Shown here: positions 15,904-19,477 of the stretch, piece after piece | Numbering within the stretch: position 1 is the stretch's first letter | Layout: every line of letters begins with the position of its first letter | NCBI GenBank assembly: GCA_022702195.1 | Contig: JAKONB010000550.1 | Location: 1-19,477 of the forward strand | Length of the DNA stretch: 19,477 nt | DNA from: Beijerinckiaceae bacterium | GTDB taxonomy: Bacteria > Pseudomonadota > Alphaproteobacteria > Rhizobiales > Beijerinckiaceae | Direction of reading: 5' to 3' | Made by a program: the position numbers and the translations under genes | Notes under the pieces: generated by a model | The model's database searches: none | The model's input: only the letters and a program-made list of their open reading frames with translations | Told to the model about the DNA's origin: nothing

Positions 15904-17208
15904 ATGGCGTTCAAGAAGCACGCGGGCCGCGTCATCTGGCCCCTGGTCGATCAGGGGATCGCCAGCCTCGGGACCTTCGCGACCACGATCCTGCTCGCCA
16001 GGACGCTGTCGGCCCACGAATACGGCGTCTTCGCGCTGTTCCTCGGCGCGATGATGGCGCTCCACATGGTGTCGTCCTCGCTGCTGTTCTACCCGCTGGC
16101 GATCCGGCGGGGAGTGGTGGGCGAGGCCCGCGCCGCGCTGCTGCTCGGAACCAGCTTGACGCTGCTGGCGGGGTTCTGCCTGCCGGCGGTGACGCTCCTG
16201 GGGGTCGCCGCCCTGATGGCCGAACGCGGCGACCTGATCCTGCCCCTCTGCGCCTACTTCCTGTGCTGGCAGGCACAGGAGGCGCTGCGGCGCACGCTGT
16301 TCGCCGATCTGCGCTTCGCCGCCGCCTTGCCGGGGGACGCGATCAGCTATCTCGGTCAGGTCGTCCTCGTCTTCGCCCTGGCGCGATACGGGTCCCTCAC
16401 CCTCGCCAACGCGCTCTACGCCATGGCCGCCACGTCCGGCCTCGCGGCCCTTCTCCAGGCGGCCCAGACCGGGAGCGTGACGCGGCCGCGAGGGGCAGCG
16501 TCGGTCCGACAGGTGATCGGCGATTTCTGGACTCTCGGGAGCTGGTCGCTCGCCAACAATCTCCTGTCCATCCTGCGCGTGCAGGTCCTCGTCTGGGTGC
16601 TGGCCGCCCTGTCGGGGGCGACCCTGCCGGCCCTCCTCCAGGCGGCGACGAACGTCGTGAACCTGACGAACCCCCTGGTGATCGGCCTTTGCAACATCAT
16701 CCCGCAGATGGCCGCCCGGGCCTACGCGGCGGCGCAGGCCAGGGCCGAATCCGAGGGCGCCGCCAACCTGGCCGCATGGCACGCCGCGCGCCCGATCGCG
16801 CTGGCGGGCGCGCCGGTGGCGCTCCTGTTCTTCCTCGTCGTCGTTCTCGCGCCCCAGCCGGTGCTGACCCTGCTCTACGGGGCGGATTCGCCGTATCTCG
16901 GCCTCGCCACACCGATCCGCCTCCTGGCCCTGGCCGCCGTCTCGGCCTACGCCACAGACATGGTCTGCGCCTATTTCCACGGAATCGCGGTGGCCCGGCA
17001 GGCGCTGATCGTGAACGGGATCGGCGCGGCGGTCTCGGTGATCGCCGTGGTGCCCCTGGTGCTCGGTTTCGGCTTGAACGGCGCCTGCATCGCCCTGTGC
17101 GTCGCGAGTCTGGCGCGCCTCGTCGTCTCGCAGGTGCTGTTCAACCGCCTGCTGACCAGCGACCGCCCCGCCGTCGGCCCCGCCCTGGTCTCGCAGGCGC
17201 ACGGTTAG
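15904..17208 (+). CDS. Polysaccharide flippase (Wzx-like, MOP superfamily)
   Basis: A 434-residue polytopic membrane protein expected to move lipid-linked oligosaccharide across the inner membrane. The opening VIWPLVDQGIASLGTFATTILLARTLSAHEYGVFAL is the classic polysaccharide-synthase/Wzx start: a helix, then a short loop with ARxLxxxEYGxF. Roughly a dozen hydrophobic segments follow in two halves, with the second-half start near GDFWTLGSWSLANNLL. The ATG at 15904 is preceded by an AGAGGGATC ribosome binding site, 28 bases after the epimerase stop, so cotranslation in the same operon is likely. The dispersed repeat begins 3 bases after its TAG stop and may end the operon transcript. Substrate range cannot be told from sequence. 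Confidence 0.92.
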   Translation: MAFKKHAGRVIWPLVDQGIASLGTFATTILLARTLSAHEYGVFALFLGAMMALHMVSSSLLFYPLAIRRGVVGEARAALLLGTSLTLLAGFCLPAVTLLGVAALMAERGDLILPLCAYFLCWQAQEALRRTLFADLRFAAALPGDAISYLGQVVLVFALARYGSLTLANALYAMAATSGLAALLQAAQTGSVTRPRGAASVRQVIGDFWTLGSWSLANNLLSILRVQVLVWVLAALSGATLPALLQAATNVVNLTNPLVIGLCNIIPQMAARAYAAAQARAESEGAANLAAWHAARPIALAGAPVALLFFLVVVLAPQPVLTLLYGADSPYLGLATPIRLLALAAVSAYATDMVCAYFHGIAVARQALIVNGIGAAVSVIAVVPLVLGFGLNGACIALCVASLARLVVSQVLFNRLLTSDRPAVGPALVSQAHG

Positions 17209-17210
17209 GG

Positions 17211-17284
17211 GCTCGTCCCGAAAGGTGGTTGCCAGCTTCCGGAAAAGGACGATGCCGAGTCAATGACCGGGAGCCTCGTCCCGA
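17211..17284 (-). repeat. Dispersed two-hairpin repeat, copy D, abutting a stop codon
   Basis: It begins 3 bases after the flippase stop. Its reverse complement contains GCATCGTCCTTTTCCGGAAGCTGGCAACC and the end TTCGGGACGAG, matching copies B and C. GCATCG has become CCTCG/GCTCG at the outer ends. It is followed by further small hairpins (17291-17309 and 17314-17336). Confidence 0.75.
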
Positions 17285-17313
17285 CTGGTCTCGGGGACTC
17301 CGCCCCCGACCCG

Positions 17314-17336
17314 TCGAAGGGTTCCGAGCCCTTCGA
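17314..17336. repeat. TCGAAGGG/CCCTTCGA hairpin next to repeat copy D
   Basis: A perfect 8-bp stem (17314-17321 with 17329-17336) encloses a seven-base loop and is followed by A residues. It adjoins a 6-bp TCGGGG/CCCCGA hairpin at 17291-17309. Together with copy D these make a run of hairpins between converging genes. Confidence 0.55.
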
Positions 17337-17416
17337 AAAACCTTCGTCCGTCGCAGGGCAACGCGTGATGGCGAAGCGGAGGCCGGACGACGATGGTCCT
17401 CGCGGGTTCCGATCGA

Positions 17417-17459
17417 GCGTTTCTCGCGCCGGACCGGCAACCACTTCGGCGAAGAATGC
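17417..17459 (+). repeat. Short repeat shared with 10563-10606
   Basis: This is the second member of the 44-base pair (37 matches by hand alignment). It sits 130 bases beyond repeat copy D, and its CCGGCAACCAC-TTCGG core matches the core of that element, which suggests a decayed second copy. Confidence 0.55.
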
Positions 17460-17494
17460 CCTGAAACTCCGGTCGCCTCGGTCATCGCGGCCGG

Positions 17495-17986
17495 TCAGGG
17501 GTGCTTTTCCCAAACGAGGGTGATGACGCTCGTTCTGCCATCGACGTTGAACTTGAAGGGCGTCGTTGTCAGGATGAGCCTGCCGTCCTCGAACGCGAGC
17601 TCTCTGACCTGAGAGGTTCCCGTCCACGCTTCATTCCAGGACGTATCGATTCTGTGGGTGACATTCTTTCCGTCAAATTCGTATTCACCGGCGTAAGCAA
17701 AGAATGTCTTGTGCAATTTGATGCGATCGGCGTCGGTCATCTTATCATTGGCCAAGGGCCTCTCACGCCCTTCAAACGCGCAGACGACCATCATCCGCCC
17801 GTCCTTGCCGTAATTGATCCAGCCCGTGGGATGAGGACCGCCATAGGCATCGATCACCTCATTTGTATCCACGAGCTTTCGCGTCGCGGAAGCAAGGCGC
17901 CACGTGCCATGGATGTCTTGAACGTCAATGGAAAACGCCGGCGTTGCGATTGCGAGACCGGTAGCCACAGCAAGGAATAGCTTCAT
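17495..17986 (-). CDS. Lipocalin-like domain secreted protein
   Basis: A 163-residue protein with a clear signal peptide (MKLFLAVATGLAIATPAFS) and one beta-barrel domain of the lipocalin-like (Lipocalin_5) type. The pattern begins IHGTWRLAS, with the W typical of lipocalin strand A. It continues through GWINYGKDGRMMV, an AYAGEYEFDGKNVTHRIDTSWN strand pair, and ends ITLVWEK. Such proteins probably bind small hydrophobic ligands, but none is known for this group. The ATG at 17986 has a GGGAGG site nearby. Bases 17581-17760 contain 94 G/C of 180 (52%) by count, lower than the flanking genes, and codon choice is more relaxed, which suggests recent acquisition. It lies downstream of the glycosyltransferase on the same strand, 124 bases away. 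A role in polysaccharide production is not implied by its sequence. Confidence 0.85.
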   Translation of the reverse strand: MKLFLAVATGLAIATPAFSIDVQDIHGTWRLASATRKLVDTNEVIDAYGGPHPTGWINYGKDGRMMVVCAFEGRERPLANDKMTDADRIKLHKTFFAYAGEYEFDGKNVTHRIDTSWNEAWTGTSQVRELAFEDGRLILTTTPFKFNVDGRTSVITLVWEKHP

Positions 17987-18058
17987 CGCGGCCTCCCATA
18001 TCTTTCGATTCGCCGACGGCGATTAAGGCAATGGTATGCGAGGTCCTCATGGCCCGCC

Positions 18059-18104
18059 ATCGGGACCCTCATCGGGTCCTCGATGCGGCACGTCGACGCG
18101 TGCC
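18059..18104 (-). terminator. Tandem hairpins after the glycosyltransferase (possible terminator)
   Basis: A GGACCC/GGGTCC stem (18063-18068 with 18074-18079, extended by ATCG/CGAT) and a GGCACG/CGTGCC stem (18087-18092 with 18099-18104) lie within 55 bases of the minus-strand stop at 18111. There is no T run, so Rho-independent termination is doubtful; they could protect the 3' end. Confidence 0.3.
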
Positions 18105-18110
18105 ATGCCT

Positions 18111-19325
18111 TCAGACCAAGGCCAGCCGCCCGAGGGGGGCTTCGGCCCCTTTCGCGTACAGGTCCGAGAGCTGCTGGGCGGAGCGCGTCCAGTCACCGAC
18201 ATCCAGCGCCATGGCGTAGGCCGCCCGCGACATCCGCCGCCACGCATCCGGTGTGACCTGCGCCGCGCGGGCGATGGCCTCGGCCACCGCCGCGTCCGTG
18301 AGGCTGGTGACGACGAAGCCGGCCCCGAACCGCTCCACCGGCCCGCCGAGGCCGGTCCCCACCGAGACGATCAGCGGCAGACCGCCCAGGGCGGCTTCCA
18401 GGGCGCCGATCGGCATGCCGTCGAACCGGGCCGTCTGCACGAAGTAATCCCAGCCGTTCAGCGTCCGGACCTTGTCGGGTCCGAAGACGGGGGGACCGAC
18501 GGTGACCCGGTCGGCGATGCCGTTCTCCCGGGCCATGGTCTGGAGCTGCTCGCGCCCGTCGGTGCCGGTGCCGGCGAAAGCCAGGTTGCCGGCCCCGCCC
18601 CGCGCGCAATGCTGGGCGAATCCGCCGAGCAGGAGGTCGAGTCCCTTGTGCTTGAGGGCGTAGCGTCCGCAGAAGCCGTAACTCGGGAATGCCTCGGAGA
18701 TCAGCCGGTGCGCCGGCGGCGGCGGCGGCGCGTCGAAGGCGCTCGAATAGGCGGCGTTGGCGACGATCTCGATGCGGGCGCGCGGCGCGATCTGCCGGAT
18801 CGTGGCGGCCTCGTGCTCGGTCAGCGCGTGGACGAAGGCGGCCTTTTCGAGCATGCGCCGCTCGAACACCGAGAGATAGAGGGCCGACGAGGGCCGCACC
18901 GCGCGCAGATGCTCGTCGTAGACATGGGCGTATCGCCCATGAATCGTGATGACGTAGCGCACGCCCCGTCGCGCCAGCTCCCGGCCGATGGAGAGCAGCA
19001 TCGGACGGCGTCCGCCATGGATGTGGACGATGGTGGTGTCGTCCGCCCCCGCCAGCAGGGCCTCCACGAGGGCCGGGGCGAGGTTGACGAGGTGGCCGAA
19101 CAGGCGCCTTCCCTCCAGCGGGAAGGCAAGGACCGGGACGTTCCAATCCGCGGGGTCCACCGGCCTGGCGGCATCGTGGAGGACGAAGACTCGCGCGTTC
19201 TGGCCCTGCCGCACCTGCTCGCGGGCGAGCCGGTTGGCCACGAGGTTGACGCCGTTGGCACGGGAGAGTTCGGCCTCCTCGACCACGAGGTGCCGGATGT
19301 CGAGCTGTCTGCTGGCGCTGGTCAT
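18111..19325 (-). CDS. GT-B fold glycosyltransferase (GT4-like)
   Basis: A 404-residue glycosyltransferase expected to add a sugar to the lipid-linked repeat unit at the cytoplasmic face. The N-terminal domain opens with an acceptor-side loop (ELSRANGVNLVANRLA, 19-34) and has IVHIHGGRRPMLL (99-111) and VITIHGRYAHV (125-135). The C-terminal donor domain begins YGFCGRYALKHKGLDLLLGGF (216-236), the usual R/K-containing GT4 segment. The nucleotide-sugar motif is ARFDGMPIGALEAALGG, where D302 and E310 stand in the E-x7-E positions; the first Glu is thus Asp. The start ATG at 19325 has a GGGGATCC stretch just upstream; an in-frame ATG at 19370 would add 15 Arg-rich residues across a leader hairpin (19351-19367). 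It heads a minus-strand pair with the lipocalin-like gene. Donor and acceptor are unknown. Confidence 0.9.
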   Translation of the reverse strand: MTSASRQLDIRHLVVEEAELSRANGVNLVANRLAREQVRQGQNARVFVLHDAARPVDPADWNVPVLAFPLEGRRLFGHLVNLAPALVEALLAGADDTTIVHIHGGRRPMLLSIGRELARRGVRYVITIHGRYAHVYDEHLRAVRPSSALYLSVFERRMLEKAAFVHALTEHEAATIRQIAPRARIEIVANAAYSSAFDAPPPPPAHRLISEAFPSYGFCGRYALKHKGLDLLLGGFAQHCARGGAGNLAFAGTGTDGREQLQTMARENGIADRVTVGPPVFGPDKVRTLNGWDYFVQTARFDGMPIGALEAALGGLPLIVSVGTGLGGPVERFGAGFVVTSLTDAAVAEAIARAAQVTPDAWRRMSRAAYAMALDVGDWTRSAQQLSDLYAKGAEAPLGRLALV

Positions 19326-19350
19326 GGATCCCCATCGGCGTCGTTCGCGC

Positions 19351-19367
19351 CCGGGGCGACGCCCCGG
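19351..19367. other. CCGGGGC/GCCCCGG hairpin in the glycosyltransferase leader
   Basis: A perfect 7-bp stem with a three-base loop lies 26 bases upstream of the chosen minus-strand start. It could influence leader RNA folding or be an operator half-site pair. Its GC-only stem makes chance occurrence in such DNA fairly likely. Confidence 0.35.
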
Positions 19368-19453
19368 CAACGCGCCCGGACCGCGCTCCGGGACCAGATT
19401 GATGGTGTCAGCCCGTCTCCGGTCGCTCCGTTCGGTGTGTCGGGAGCGCGGGT

Positions 19454-19477
19454 CCCCTCTCTCCTGGAGGGAGGGGG
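19454..19477. repeat. CCCCTCTC/GAGGGAGGGG inverted repeat, copy 4 (runs to the window edge)
   Basis: This imperfect inverted repeat with the same CCCTCTCC-like core as those at 673, 732 and 7450 reaches the end of the window and may continue. It lies upstream of the glycosyltransferase. Confidence 0.5.

Noticed and set aside
17314..17340. Intrinsic terminator after the flippase operon
   Set aside because: The hairpin is perfect, but the run after it is A, not T, on the plus strand. On the minus strand the T run precedes the stem. It was kept only as a hairpin repeat.
1..19477. CRISPR array, tRNA/rRNA, transposase, prophage or defence system
   Set aside because: No regularly spaced direct repeats, tRNA-like T-loop and acceptor pattern, transposase or integrase motifs, or nuclease/toxin motifs were seen.

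Overview
The window looks like chromosomal DNA of a high-GC alphaproteobacterium, most probably Methylobacterium or a close relative. The evidence is the strong G/C bias at third codon positions, the gene families present, and a dispersed hairpin repeat. The genus is an inference from general knowledge, not a database match. Most of the window (about 5.6-19.4 kb) is a locus for making and exporting a surface or exo-polysaccharide by the Wzx/Wzy route. A redox module and a regulatory stretch lie to its left.

Region 1 (1-2.4 kb, + strand): the 3' part of a periplasmic beta-rich protein, then a four-helix b-type cytochrome and, 3 nt downstream, a sulfite-oxidase-fold molybdopterin oxidoreductase carrying an export/lipoprotein signal. 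The last two probably form a membrane electron-transfer pair. Region 2 (2.5-4.9 kb): a single-pass membrane coiled-coil protein (- strand), divergent across an AT-rich spacer from a LuxR/NarL-type regulator whose receiver domain has lost the usual phosphorylation residues. Region 3 (4.9-5.7 kb): a long gene-free stretch with an intrinsic terminator and one copy of the dispersed repeat.

Region 4 (5.7-10.4 kb, - strand): UDP-glucose 6-dehydrogenase (makes UDP-glucuronate), an FAD-dependent oxidoreductase of unknown substrate, and a secreted beta-helix protein of the polysaccharide lyase/epimerase fold. Region 5 (10.8-17.2 kb, + strand): Wzy-like polymerase, Wzc-like co-polymerase/tyrosine-kinase fusion with altered Walker motifs, NAD-dependent sugar epimerase, and Wzx-like flippase. 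Region 6 (17.5-19.3 kb, - strand): a lipocalin-like secreted protein of lower GC and a GT-B glycosyltransferase. Together these supply an acidic sugar nucleotide, transfer sugars to a lipid carrier, flip, polymerise and control chain length. The beta-helix protein and the oxidoreductase may modify the product. No priming glycosyltransferase or outer-membrane export pore is seen, so the locus probably continues past the right edge.

Gene-free spacers hold two hairpin repeat families: a roughly 75-100 bp element in four copies (775, 2397, 5332, 17211) and CCCTCTCC/GGAGAGGG hairpins (673, 732, 7450, 19454). No tRNA, rRNA, CRISPR array, transposase or phage gene was recognised.
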